Shown: in pieces, positions 49,787-58,510 of the stretch
How the letters are laid out: each line of letters begins with the position of its first letter
Position numbering within the stretch: the first letter of the stretch is position 1
Origin: Aeromicrobium panaciterrae
Lineage (GTDB): Bacteria; Actinomycetota; Actinomycetes; Propionibacteriales; Nocardioidaceae
Length of the DNA: 64,000 nt
Assembly (NCBI RefSeq): GCF_031457275.1
Contig: NZ_JAVDWH010000001.1
Location: 186,001-250,000 of the forward strand
Direction of reading: 5' to 3'
Notes under the pieces: model-generated
Told to the model about the DNA's origin: nothing
Databases searched by the model: none
Seen by the model: only the letters and a program-made list of their open reading frames with translations
Made by a program: the position numbers and the translations under genes

Positions 49787-51948
49787 CGTGGAACCCTTGG
49801 AAGATCGAGGCCGAACATGGCAATCAGCTCGCGCTGCACCTCGTTGACGCCGCCACCGAAGCTCAACACGAGGTTGCGCTTGGCGGTCTTGTCGAGGTAC
49901 TCGGCGAGGCGGCCAGTCTCGGGATCGGATGGATCGCCGAACGCATCGACGACGTCGGTCAGCGCCATGCCGAGCTTCTGAACCTCGTCGCTGGCGAACA
50001 CCTTGGAGGTGGACGCATCAGCGACGGTCGTCTTGTCCGACGCCGGAGAATTCGCGACGGCCCAGTTGAGCAGCTCGTTGACGCGGAACGAAGCGGTGGC
50101 GCGAGCCAGGGTGTCGCGCACCCACGGCACCTCGAGCACAGGAGTGCCATCCGGAGCCGTACGTCCCTCGGCCCACTCGCGTACGAGGTCGCGCAGACCT
50201 TCGATGCGGCCAGCGGGGCCGAGCATGACGCGCTCGTGGTTGAGCTGCGTCGTGATGAGGCTCCAACCGCGGTTCTCCTCGCCGACCAGCATGTCGACGG
50301 GGACGCGTACGTCGTTGAAGTAGGTCGCGTTGGTGTGGTGCGAGCCGTCGCTGGTGACGATCGGCGTCCATGAGTAGCCGGGATCCTTGGTGTCGACGAT
50401 CAACACCGAGATGCCGCGGTGCGGAGGCGCATCGGGATCGGTGCGTACGGCGAGCCAAACCCAGTCGGCTGCGTGACCGCCCGTGGTCCACATCTTCTGG
50501 CCGTTCACGATGTAGTGGTCGCCGTCGCGCTTGGCGCTGGTGCGCATCGAAGCGAGGTCGGTGCCGGCGTCGGGCTCGCTGTAGCCGATCGCGAAGTGCA
50601 CATCGCCGGTGATGATGTCAGCGAGGAACATGTCCTTCTGCTTCTCGGTGCCGTACGCCTGAAGCGTCGGGCCGACCGTCTGCAGCGTGACCGACGGGAG
50701 GTGGACGTCGGCGTGCGACGCCTCGTTGACGAAGACCTGCTGCTCAATGACGCCGCGGCCCTGACCGCCGTACTCCTTGGGCCAGCCGACGCCCATCCAG
50801 TTGTCGGCACCCATCTTCTTGATGATGCGGTGGTAGGCAGGACCGTGACGGTTGTTGCGCATCTCGTCGCGGTCCTCGTCGCTGACCAGGTTCATCAGGT
50901 AGTCGCGGGCTTCGGCTTTGAACGCACGCTCCTCAACGGTGAGCTCGGCGTTCTTGCCGGCCGTCTCGTTGACGGGCACGTCGGCGAGCGCGGCCGGTCC
51001 GCCGAGGTGGCGAGCAACGTCGCGTACGGAAGCGAAGTAGCGGGGCATGTCATACGTCTCGTCGACGCCCATGCCGCCGTGGAGGTGCTGGCAGATCTGC
51101 ATCAGCGCCGGTGCGCGGTTGGCGAACCAGTACGCAGCGATTGCCAGATCGTCGTCAGCCGGGTCGCCCGCGTCGAGGCGACGTACGACCTCAGTCGCGG
51201 TCAGCGTGAATGTGCGCGAGCCGATGTAGACGTCGGCGATCTGCTGAGCGACGGCCTGGAACTCGGCGAGCGAGCGACCGAACTGCTTGCGGTCCTTGAT
51301 GTAGCCAGCGGTCAGGTCGCGGGCACCTTCGACGACTCCTGCGCCGAGGACAGCGAGGCCGGCGATCGCGTGGCTGCGTACGACGGCTGCATCGAGCTCG
51401 CCCAGCGAGGGTGCTGCGTCGAACGTGTAGGTCGCTTCGGTCGTGTCGCGGGACGTCAGAGTGTCGACCTTGCTGACTCCGGCGCCATCAGCGTCGACAA
51501 GCGCAACGACACCGCCCGCGGAGACGAGCAGGATCGTGGAGCCCTCGAGAACAGGGACGCCGACCTTGGTGCCAGTGACGGACGTGCCGTCGAACGTTGT
51601 CGTGGGGGTAGTCGGCAGCGCGACACCGGGCTCACCGAGGGCGGGCGAGAACTTCAGTTCCCCAGCCAGAACCTTGGGGACCAGATCAGCCTGCAGGTCG
51701 TCTGAGCCAGAACGTACGAGGGGCAGCAGGCCGCAGGCGACCGTCTCCCATACGGGCAGATTGGCGGCGCGACGGCCGACCTCGTGGAGCAGTACGGAGA
51801 TCTCGGTCAGGCCAAGTCCTTCGCCGCCGAGCTTCTCGGGCGCAGCGAGCGCGAGCAAGCCGGACTCCTGGAGGGCGCGCCATGAGCCATCGCCGCGGTC
51901 GAGCACGTCGCCAATGACGGAGCGCACCTCATCAAGTACCGAGTCCAC
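49783..51948 (-). CDS. chsE1-chsE2: ChsE1-ChsE2 fusion, 3-oxo-4-pregnene-20-carboxyl-CoA dehydrogenase
   Basis: A 721-residue protein holding two acyl-CoA dehydrogenase units. Residues 1-325 match the short ChsE1 (FadE28) type, ending in LHGGMGVDETYDMPRYFASVRDVARHLGG. After a junction near 326-342 (LADVPVNETAGKNAELT), residues 343-721 match ChsE2 (FadE29): GYSEPDAGTDLASMRTSAKRD, VNGQKMWTTGGHAADW and the C-terminal LVLSFGGGVNEVQRELIA. In M. tuberculosis these are separate subunits of a heterotetramer. The enzyme introduces the C17-C20 double bond. GTG 51948 is the start because AAAGGAGA stands eight bases before it; ATG 51972 lacks such a site. A KstR box is 48 bp upstream. Confidence 0.88.
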   Translation of the reverse strand: MDSVLDEVRSVIGDVLDRGDGSWRALQESGLLALAAPEKLGGEGLGLTEISVLLHEVGRRAANLPVWETVACGLLPLVRSGSDDLQADLVPKVLAGELKFSPALGEPGVALPTTPTTTFDGTSVTGTKVGVPVLEGSTILLVSAGGVVALVDADGAGVSKVDTLTSRDTTEATYTFDAAPSLGELDAAVVRSHAIAGLAVLGAGVVEGARDLTAGYIKDRKQFGRSLAEFQAVAQQIADVYIGSRTFTLTATEVVRRLDAGDPADDDLAIAAYWFANRAPALMQICQHLHGGMGVDETYDMPRYFASVRDVARHLGGPAALADVPVNETAGKNAELTVEERAFKAEARDYLMNLVSDEDRDEMRNNRHGPAYHRIIKKMGADNWMGVGWPKEYGGQGRGVIEQQVFVNEASHADVHLPSVTLQTVGPTLQAYGTEKQKDMFLADIITGDVHFAIGYSEPDAGTDLASMRTSAKRDGDHYIVNGQKMWTTGGHAADWVWLAVRTDPDAPPHRGISVLIVDTKDPGYSWTPIVTSDGSHHTNATYFNDVRVPVDMLVGEENRGWSLITTQLNHERVMLGPAGRIEGLRDLVREWAEGRTAPDGTPVLEVPWVRDTLARATASFRVNELLNWAVANSPASDKTTVADASTSKVFASDEVQKLGMALTDVVDAFGDPSDPETGRLAEYLDKTAKRNLVLSFGGGVNEVQRELIAMFGLDLPRVPR

Positions 51949-51956
51949 GCAGATCG

Positions 51957-51964
51957 TCTCCTTT
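51957..51964 (-). promoter_or_regulatory. Ribosome binding site deciding the chsE1-chsE2 start
   Basis: On the minus strand AAAGGAGA is followed after eight bases by GTG (51948). This strong site lies downstream of the in-frame ATG at 51972, so translation most likely begins at the GTG (MDSVLDEV) rather than at the ATG. Confidence 0.7.
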
Positions 51965-51996
51965 GCAGGCATTGGGCAATTCGCCCGCTCCGAAAC

Positions 51997-52010
51997 TATA
52001 ACGTGTTCTA
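51997..52010. promoter_or_regulatory. KstR-type operator between chsE1-chsE2 and an alpha/beta hydrolase
   Basis: TATAACGTGTTCTA fits TnnAACnnGTTnnA. It lies in the 93 bp divergent gap, 48 bp from the chsE1-chsE2 start and 31 bp from the hydrolase GTG, and should control the chsE-chsH-ltp2 operon and the hydrolase. Confidence 0.85.
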
Positions 52011-52041
52011 TTCTTGGGGAAGTCGAGTAAGGGAGTACCTC

Positions 52042-52992
52042 GTGACCATCCCGGTCAAGAAGATGTTTGGCGCCGTGCGCCCCCTCCTCCCGGACCCATC
52101 GACCTGGGACCTCTTTGACGTCCCCGATGTCGACCTTCCCGAGGGACGCTGGCTCAAGCTGCGCCGCCGAGGCCAGACCTGGCTCACCGACATACCCGGA
52201 CCGACTCCCGACGCTCCCACGATCATCCTGCTGCACGCCGTCGGATGCACCGGTCAGCTGACCTGGTTCCCCACGATCCCCGAGCTGTCCAAGCATTTCC
52301 GGGTCATCACGTTCGATCAGCGGTGGCACGGCCGCGGCATCATGTCCGACAAGTTCCTGATCTCCGATTGCGCGGATGACGTCGGTGCGGTGATCGATGC
52401 CCTGAAACTGGACAAGCCAATCGTCGCTGGATATTCGATGGGATCCATCGTCGCGCAGCGAGTCTGGCGCCAAAGCCCCGATCTGATCAGCGGGATCGTC
52501 CTGGCAGCAAGCACAGCGCACTTTCGTACGAATGGCCGCGAACGCGTCTTCCACGCCGGTATGGAACTCAGCATGCGCTTGAGCACCACGCTGTCACGCT
52601 CGGCCACGATCAACCGCGCCAGTGTTGCGGCCGTCGACGCAATCGACGCAGACAGCACTGACACCGTTCGATGGGCCATGAAGCAGTTCCGCTCGACGAG
52701 CGCCTGGGCTGTTGGTCAGGCCGTGGCTTCACTCGGGCGACACCACTCGTCACCCTGGCTGAACATGGTTGATGTGCCCACTGCCGTCGTCGTGACCGCC
52801 AACGACCACGTCATACCACCGGAGCGCCAGCTCGAACTGGCGGAGCTCATCCCTGACGCCACGGTCCACAAGGCAGAGTGCGGCCACGCTGGCTGTGTGC
52901 TCGAGTACAAGGAATTCGTACCCGTATTCGTTGAGGCGGCACTCGATGTGGCAGCCCGCGCTCGCGATCGCCAGTTGGCCTCTGCCAAGTAG
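52042..52992 (+). CDS. Alpha/beta hydrolase, KstR-controlled
   Basis: A 316-residue alpha/beta hydrolase. The oxyanion region is ILLHAVGCTGQLTWFPTIPEL, the nucleophile is in VAGYSMGSIVAQ, the acid in TANDHVIPPE and the base in ECGHAGCVLEY. GTG 52042 is chosen because AAGGGAG precedes it. The divergent KstR box places it in the cholesterol regulon. It could be an esterase or thioesterase acting on sterol or acyl esters. The exact substrate is not readable. Confidence 0.8.
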   Translation: MTIPVKKMFGAVRPLLPDPSTWDLFDVPDVDLPEGRWLKLRRRGQTWLTDIPGPTPDAPTIILLHAVGCTGQLTWFPTIPELSKHFRVITFDQRWHGRGIMSDKFLISDCADDVGAVIDALKLDKPIVAGYSMGSIVAQRVWRQSPDLISGIVLAASTAHFRTNGRERVFHAGMELSMRLSTTLSRSATINRASVAAVDAIDADSTDTVRWAMKQFRSTSAWAVGQAVASLGRHHSSPWLNMVDVPTAVVVTANDHVIPPERQLELAELIPDATVHKAECGHAGCVLEYKEFVPVFVEAALDVAARARDRQLASAK

Positions 52993-54381
52993 TTAGCCGA
53001 GGACGGCCTTGCGCATGGCCTCGAGCTCATCCGGGAACTTGTCGATCAGGTCCCATGGACGTGGCATGAGCTCGCTGCAGGCGATGGCACCGATGTGCAT
53101 CAGACCGTTGTTGCTCATCACGGTGAGGTTGAGTCCGGCGCCGTGGAAGACCGGGCCAAGCGGATAGAGAGCGTCGATCCGAGCACCAACGAAGTAGAGC
53201 GGCACCGGCGGACCGGGAACGTTCGAGATCACGAGGTTGTGAATCACCGGCGCGCGGTCGGCGAGACGCAGGTCGGACACCATACGTACGGCGAGGCCGA
53301 ACGTACGAGGTGCGGCGAACTCAGCCCACTCCTGCAACGTGTCGGCCGGAACCGCCTTGTGGTGTTCCTTGGCGTTGACGTTGGCTTGCGCCATTCCGGT
53401 GATGCGGTCGAGCGGATCCTCGATGTCGGTGCCGAGCCGACAGAACATCGACGACACCTGGTTGCGCCCTGCACGCTTTGATTCGGAACGCACCGAAACC
53501 GGGACGCTCGCCAGCAGCGACGTCTCAGGCAGCTCACCACGCTCCTGCAGGTAGCGGCGCAAAGCTCCACCACTGAGCGCCAATACGACGTCGTTGACCG
53601 TCGCACCGGGGACTGCCTTCTTGATGTCCTTGATCGTGTCGAGCGACACGTCGGTGTACGCGATCGAGCGATGCCCGGTGATCGTGGAGTTGAACGACGT
53701 ACGAGGAGCAGTCAGCGGGGCCGCCATCGCCGTACCTCGGCGCGCGCGACGGCTCGTCTCGACGAGAGTCCGGGTTGTCGGCGCAGTCAGACGGACGATC
53801 TGCCACGGCTTGGTCGCCGTCGCCAGAACACCGCGGCCGATCAGCTCGAGATTGGAAGGGGCGCGCTGGTGCTCTGCGGAGCTGGTGTCCAGCGGAGCCG
53901 CGTCAGATTCGAGGCTGCAGAGGTAGGAGATCATGTTGGATCCCGAGACGCCGTCGACCGACGCGTGATGCATCTTGGAGAAGATCGCGATCTTGCCGTT
54001 GGCCAGACCCTCGATGACGTGCATCTCCCACAGCGGGCGAGACCGGTCGAGCGGAATGCCGGCCAGGTGGCCCGACACTTCCGACAACTCGCGGTCGCTG
54101 CCCGGTGAGGGAACAGCCATCCGGTGAACGTGCCGATCGATGTCGAACTCGTCGTCGGTCACCCAGACCGGGAAGTCGATTCCGCCGGGTACGAACTTGA
54201 GCTTGCGGTTGAACATCGCAATGCCCTCGACGCGATTCGAGAGCTCCTTCTTGAACGTTTGGAAGTCGTAGCCGCCCGGAATCGTCGTGGGATCAACCAC
54301 GATCACACCGCATACGTGCATGAGCTGCGCGCCGCTCTCGAGGTACAGGAAGCTGGCGTCAAGTCCACTGAGTCGATCCAT
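52993..54381 (-). CDS. Wax ester synthase/diacylglycerol acyltransferase (WS/DGAT)
   Basis: A 462-residue WS/DGAT-family acyltransferase. The active-site motif HHxxxDG is intact as MHHASVDGVSG (His138, His139, Asp143), and the N-terminal MDRLSGLDASFLYLES and the later NDVVLALSGGALRRYL motif are typical. It esterifies acyl groups from acyl-CoA to diacylglycerol or fatty alcohols to store lipid. It shares a KstR box with the divergent lipase gene, suggesting that storage lipid is made while steroid-derived propionyl- and acetyl-CoA flow in. Confidence 0.88.
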   Translation of the reverse strand: MDRLSGLDASFLYLESGAQLMHVCGVIVVDPTTIPGGYDFQTFKKELSNRVEGIAMFNRKLKFVPGGIDFPVWVTDDEFDIDRHVHRMAVPSPGSDRELSEVSGHLAGIPLDRSRPLWEMHVIEGLANGKIAIFSKMHHASVDGVSGSNMISYLCSLESDAAPLDTSSAEHQRAPSNLELIGRGVLATATKPWQIVRLTAPTTRTLVETSRRARRGTAMAAPLTAPRTSFNSTITGHRSIAYTDVSLDTIKDIKKAVPGATVNDVVLALSGGALRRYLQERGELPETSLLASVPVSVRSESKRAGRNQVSSMFCRLGTDIEDPLDRITGMAQANVNAKEHHKAVPADTLQEWAEFAAPRTFGLAVRMVSDLRLADRAPVIHNLVISNVPGPPVPLYFVGARIDALYPLGPVFHGAGLNLTVMSNNGLMHIGAIACSELMPRPWDLIDKFPDELEAMRKAVLG

Positions 54382-54400
54382 GGTCGTATCCTAGATCTGC

Positions 54401-54414
54401 TAGAACCTGTTCTA
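54401..54414. promoter_or_regulatory. KstR-type operator between WS/DGAT and lipase genes
   Basis: TAGAACCTGTTCTA fits TnnAACnnGTTnnA with symmetric arms. It lies 19 bp upstream of the WS/DGAT ATG and 33 bp upstream of the lipase ATG. Confidence 0.85.
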
Positions 54415-54447
54415 CGTGTCAGTGAAGTAACGCCGAGGGAGCCACAA

Positions 54448-55689
54448 ATGTCACGCGGATACGCACGCCGTCAGTTCACGCTCGCTGCTCTCGCCGTCAA
54501 TGCCGTCCGCCCACAGCGGAATGGTTGGTCCGCGATCCCGAGTTTCGCGTTCGGCTGGCCGACCAGCGAGCTCGCTCCTCACCTGCTCGGTGCCGCTGCC
54601 ATTGACACCGCCGCCGAGCTGACCGTACGTCGAGGCAAGGCATCGCGCATCGGACTCCTCGCCGGAGTCGCCGCCGCTGGACTGCTGGGCTACACGATTG
54701 CCGGCGCGCGTCGTACGGGCACCGAACTCGATGCAGCACTCCGCGAGAGCATCGGTGACGGCTACCTCGACGAGCTTGAGCTTCCCGGCCCGGTCGACCT
54801 CCGACTGCCGCGCGGTTCCGTCGCCCGCCCGTTCAGCCTCAAGCAGCGTGACGTCGAAGTGCTCCGCAACGTTCCGTACACCGAAGGTGGCCGCAAGGCC
54901 CATCTCGACATCTACAAGCCCAAGGATCGCGAACTCAGCGGCGCCCCAGTCCTGATCCAGGTTCACGGCGGAGGCTGGACGATCGGCAACAAGGAGCAGC
55001 AGGGTTTGCTCCTCATGAACCGAATGGCCCAGCAAGGTTGGGTCTGCGTCTCGGTCAACTACCGACTCGCGCCCAAGTACAAGTTCCCGACTCAGATCGT
55101 CGACGTGAAGCGTGCGATCGCGTGGGTCCACGAGAACATCAAGGAGTACGGCGGCGACTCGTCGTACGTCGCGATCACCGGCGGATCAGCCGGAGGTCAC
55201 CTGGCTGCTCTCGCAGCACTCACTCCTGGCCTTGCTGACTACCAGCCCGGGTTCGAGGAAGCTGACACGTCGATCTCGGCCTGTGTCCCGTTCTACGGTG
55301 TCTATGATCTCGCCGGCATCACCAACGAGCGGGCAGCGATCGAGATGCGCGATGCCTTCCTCGGACCGCGCGTGTTCGGCAAGGACCCCAAGACCGACCT
55401 CGATGACTTCATCCAGGCATCGCCGCTGTCGCACGTCACAGAGCACACGCCTGACTTCTTCGTCATTCACGGCACCAACGACACCGTCGTGTCCGTGAAC
55501 CAGGCACGAACATTCGTCGCTGCGCTCAAGGAGAAGTCCGACGCATCGATCACGTACGCCGAACTGCCTGGCACTCAGCACGCGTTCGAGGTGTTCTCCT
55601 CCATACGCAGCCAGCACACGATCGCTGCAGTGTCGCGCTGGCTCCAGTGGCACCGAGCCAAGGCCGAGAAGGCGTCAGCTGCGAGGTAG
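54448..55689 (+). CDS. HSL-family esterase/lipase (LipC-like)
   Basis: A 413-residue hormone-sensitive-lipase-family hydrolase. The oxyanion motif is VHGGGWTIG (around residue 173), the nucleophile Ser247 is in TGGSAGGH, and the acid and base lie in HGTNDTVVS and GTQHAFEVF. The N-terminal 95 residues contain hydrophobic stretches (LLAGVAAAGLLGYTIAG) that may bind the membrane. It resembles mycobacterial LipC-type esterases. A KstR box in the divergent promoter links it to cholesterol use. The last 15 bases overlap convergent fadE34. Confidence 0.85.
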   Translation: MSRGYARRQFTLAALAVNAVRPQRNGWSAIPSFAFGWPTSELAPHLLGAAAIDTAAELTVRRGKASRIGLLAGVAAAGLLGYTIAGARRTGTELDAALRESIGDGYLDELELPGPVDLRLPRGSVARPFSLKQRDVEVLRNVPYTEGGRKAHLDIYKPKDRELSGAPVLIQVHGGGWTIGNKEQQGLLLMNRMAQQGWVCVSVNYRLAPKYKFPTQIVDVKRAIAWVHENIKEYGGDSSYVAITGGSAGGHLAALAALTPGLADYQPGFEEADTSISACVPFYGVYDLAGITNERAAIEMRDAFLGPRVFGKDPKTDLDDFIQASPLSHVTEHTPDFFVIHGTNDTVVSVNQARTFVAALKEKSDASITYAELPGTQHAFEVFSSIRSQHTIAAVSRWLQWHRAKAEKASAAR

Positions 55690-57816
55690 TCCGAGGACGC
55701 GTTCGGCGACGACGTTGCGCAGGATCTGCGTCGTGCCGCCGGCGATCGAGAGGCAGCGGTTGAGCAGCATCTCGTGAACGTCCTTGGTGATCTGCGGATC
55801 GTCGTGCGTGAAGAGCGCTGAAGGTCCCAGCAGGTCGACGACGAGCTCCGCCGCTTCCTGACGGTTCTTGACGCCGAGCAGCTTGGCGACGCTCGACTCA
55901 GGACCGGGGCCTTGGCCGCCGATCGAGCGAAGCGTTGTCCGCACGCCGAGCAACTGGCACAGCGTCGCGAGCGCGACTTGGTGGCCGACCAGAGCGGCAT
56001 CCGTGTCAGACTCGCGATCAGCGATCAGATCGACCGCGCGTTCGGTGCTCACGCCGAGCTTTGAGCTGCCCATCGCTACGCGCTCGTTGGCCAACGTCGT
56101 ACGAGCCAGCTTCCATCCGCCGTTGACCTCGCCCACGACACAGTCATCCGGGACGAATACGTCATCGAGGAACACCTCGTTGAACATCGCGTCACCGGTG
56201 AGCTCGCGCAGCGGGCGGATGTCGATGCCCTTGGAGGTCATGTCGACGAGGAAATAGGTGATGCCCTTGTGACCGGCGTCCTTGTCGGTACGGGCCAGGC
56301 AGATGCCCCACTGCGCATCCTTGGCTCGTGAGGTCCAGACCTTCTGACCCGTCAGCTGCCAGCCACCGTCAACCTGCACTGCCCGCGTGCTCAGCGCTGC
56401 CAGGTCGGAGCCGGCGCCGGGTTCGCTGAACAGCTGGCACCAGAAGATGTCGCCGAGCAAGGTCTGCTTCACGAACCGCGCGTGCTGCTCGGCCGTGCCG
56501 TGCTCGACGATCGTCGGGACAGCCCAAGCGCCGATCACCAAATCGGGGCGAGTGATTCCCGCGCGAGCGAGCTCCTCGTCGACGACGAGCTGCTCGACCG
56601 GTCCGGCGTCGAGTCCGTAGGGCTTGGGCCAGTGCGGTGTCAGGTACCCGGCATCGGCAAGGGCAGCACGCTGCTGGTCAGCGGGCAGTGCGGCGATCGC
56701 GTCCACGCCACCACGGGTGGCTTCGCGGAACTCGGTGTCTGCACCCTCGAAGTCGATTTCGAACGAGCGGCGCTGGCCGGAGATGGCTCGGCGGGCCAGA
56801 CGGGTCGCCGACTGCTCGGTGCCCCCGGTCAGCGAAGCGACAGTCAGATCGAGCGCAACGGCTCGACGTAGATAGAGATGTGCGTCGTGCTCGAACGTGA
56901 ACCCGATGCCGCCAAGGACCTGGATGCAGTCGCGAGCAACCGAGACGGCGCCGTGAAGCGCGACGGTTGCGGCGACATCCGCTGCGAAGTCGGCCTCGCC
57001 CGTCGGTGCGCCAGCGCTGATGGCGGTGCCGGCATCCCACGTGACTGCGTTGATCGACTCGGTGGTCTCGAGCATCTGCGAGCAGAGGTGCTTGATGGCC
57101 TGGAACGATCCAATCGGCTTGCCGAATTGCTCGCGCACCTTGGCGTAGTCGACTGCGGTGTCGAGGCACCACTGCGCAATGCCCGCGGCTTCCGCCGAGG
57201 CGAGAGCAATGAGCACGCGGCGTACGGCGTCAGTGTCGACACCTTCGAGCTGTACGACCTGTTCGGCTGCGACTCGTACGCGACCGCCACGACGGGAAAG
57301 GTCGACGCCAATCTCGGGCTCGGCGGTCCACCCGTCGGCGCCGATCAGGATCCACCCGCCATCGGTGGTCGGGGCGAGGAGCCAGGCTGCGTCGACGATG
57401 TCGATCGCTGCATCGAGGTCGCCGGACGCTCCGGAGCCGTCAAACACGAGCGCACCACTCACGGCAACGCCTGCAGAAGCGCCCTCAGCGATGGCCGCGA
57501 CCACGTCGCCTGCACCCGCCTGTGCGGCGATCTGAGCGACAACCGTCGTGCTCAACAGAGGCCCGGGAAGCATCGCGTATGCGGCCGACTCAAGCGCGAC
57601 CATCTGGTCGAGCAGGTCTCCGCCGCCGCCGCCCTGGGACTCGGCAATGCTGATTCCGGAGAGGCCCGCCTCAACGACGGACTGCCAGGTTTTGGCAAAG
57701 CCCGCGGAGGCTTCGTTCTCGACGTCTCGCAGAGCGGAGGGACCGTCGAGGCCAGCAGCCCATGACCGTAGGCTGGTGCTCAATTCGAGATGGTCCCGCG
57801 TCACGCCGACCGGCAT
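55675..57816 (-). CDS. fadE34: FadE34 (ChsE3), two-domain acyl-CoA dehydrogenase
   Basis: A 713-residue acyl-CoA dehydrogenase with two tandem units, almost the same length as Rv3573c (711). The N-terminal unit ends near 345 (YLRRAVALDLTVASLTGGTEQSATRLARRAI). The C-terminal unit has the complete FSEPGAGSDLAALSTRAVQVDGG and SIAGGTTQILRNVVAERVLGLPR. ChsE3 dehydrogenates the five-carbon side-chain CoA ester (3-oxo-chol-4-en-24-oyl-CoA type). It is divergent from kstR across a KstR box, exactly as in M. tuberculosis. Confidence 0.9.
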   Translation of the reverse strand: MPVGVTRDHLELSTSLRSWAAGLDGPSALRDVENEASAGFAKTWQSVVEAGLSGISIAESQGGGGGDLLDQMVALESAAYAMLPGPLLSTTVVAQIAAQAGAGDVVAAIAEGASAGVAVSGALVFDGSGASGDLDAAIDIVDAAWLLAPTTDGGWILIGADGWTAEPEIGVDLSRRGGRVRVAAEQVVQLEGVDTDAVRRVLIALASAEAAGIAQWCLDTAVDYAKVREQFGKPIGSFQAIKHLCSQMLETTESINAVTWDAGTAISAGAPTGEADFAADVAATVALHGAVSVARDCIQVLGGIGFTFEHDAHLYLRRAVALDLTVASLTGGTEQSATRLARRAISGQRRSFEIDFEGADTEFREATRGGVDAIAALPADQQRAALADAGYLTPHWPKPYGLDAGPVEQLVVDEELARAGITRPDLVIGAWAVPTIVEHGTAEQHARFVKQTLLGDIFWCQLFSEPGAGSDLAALSTRAVQVDGGWQLTGQKVWTSRAKDAQWGICLARTDKDAGHKGITYFLVDMTSKGIDIRPLRELTGDAMFNEVFLDDVFVPDDCVVGEVNGGWKLARTTLANERVAMGSSKLGVSTERAVDLIADRESDTDAALVGHQVALATLCQLLGVRTTLRSIGGQGPGPESSVAKLLGVKNRQEAAELVVDLLGPSALFTHDDPQITKDVHEMLLNRCLSIAGGTTQILRNVVAERVLGLPRS

Positions 57817-57835
57817 TGAGGGTCGCCTCCAAATC

Positions 57836-57849
57836 TAGAACGTGTTTCA
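57836..57849. promoter_or_regulatory. KstR-type operator between fadE34 and kstR
   Basis: TAGAACGTGTTTCA fits TnnAACnnGTTnnA with a weaker right arm. It is 19 bp from the fadE34 ATG and 64 bp from the kstR ATG, and would give autoregulation of kstR. Confidence 0.85.
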
Positions 57850-57913
57850 ATAATCATACCGAGGTTCGGCGTGGCTGGTTTCAGCAGCAGCCGTGGACAG
57901 GAGACGATGACGC

Positions 57914-58510
57914 ATGACCAGCGTGACGGAGACAACTCCCGGCTCCAACGCTCAGCGTGAGCGCCGCCGCCGCATTCTCGACGCCACGATCACTCTCGCC
58001 GACTCGGGCGGGTTCGACGCAGTCCAGATGCGGGCCGTCGCTGACAACGCTGATGTCGCACTCGGAACGCTCTACCGCTACTTCCCGTCCAAGATCCATC
58101 TCCTGGTCACCGCCCTCGGTCGCCAGTTCGACCGGGCCGAAGAGCAGTCGCGCAACCGGCAAGTTCCCGGCGACACCCCGCACGAGCGCGTCATGTACAT
58201 CCTTGGCCACACGACCACGGCTCTTCAGCAGCAGCCCGAACTCACAGAGGCACTGACTCGCGCCTTCATGTTTGCCGACGCCTCAGTCGCCGACGAGATC
58301 CACTTCGTCGGTATGAAGCTGACCGCCATGATCACCCGCGCGATCGACGGCACCGAAGAGAACCGTGAGCCGACCGACGAGGACACGGCAATCGTCCGCG
58401 TCATCAGCGACGTCTGGTTCACCGCGCTCATGGGCTGGGTTACCGGCCGCACCCCGGCAGAAGACGTGACCAAGTCGGTCGACGTCGCCGTACGCCTGCT
58501 CCTGCGCTAG
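57914..58510 (+). CDS. kstR: KstR, TetR-type repressor of cholesterol catabolism
   Basis: A 198-residue TetR repressor closely similar to M. tuberculosis KstR (Rv3574). The N-terminal QRERRRRILDATITLADSGGFDAVQMRAVADNADVALGTLYRYFPSKIHLLVTALGR is nearly identical to it, and ARVISDVWLSNLL-type sequence recurs as VRVISDVWFTALMGW. In mycobacteria KstR is released by 3-oxo-cholestenoyl-CoA-type intermediates. ATG 57914 is used; no upstream alternative preserves the frame. The seven TnnAACnnGTTnnA sites listed in this window are its expected targets. It converges with the next gene by 4 bp. Confidence 0.93.
   Translation: MTSVTETTPGSNAQRERRRRILDATITLADSGGFDAVQMRAVADNADVALGTLYRYFPSKIHLLVTALGRQFDRAEEQSRNRQVPGDTPHERVMYILGHTTTALQQQPELTEALTRAFMFADASVADEIHFVGMKLTAMITRAIDGTEENREPTDEDTAIVRVISDVWFTALMGWVTGRTPAEDVTKSVDVAVRLLLR

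Noticed and set aside
51949..52554. Longer form of chsE1-chsE2 (923 codons) or a start at ATG 51972.
   Set aside because: The upstream part is shadow of the divergent hydrolase. GTG 51948 has the ribosome site, the ATG has none.
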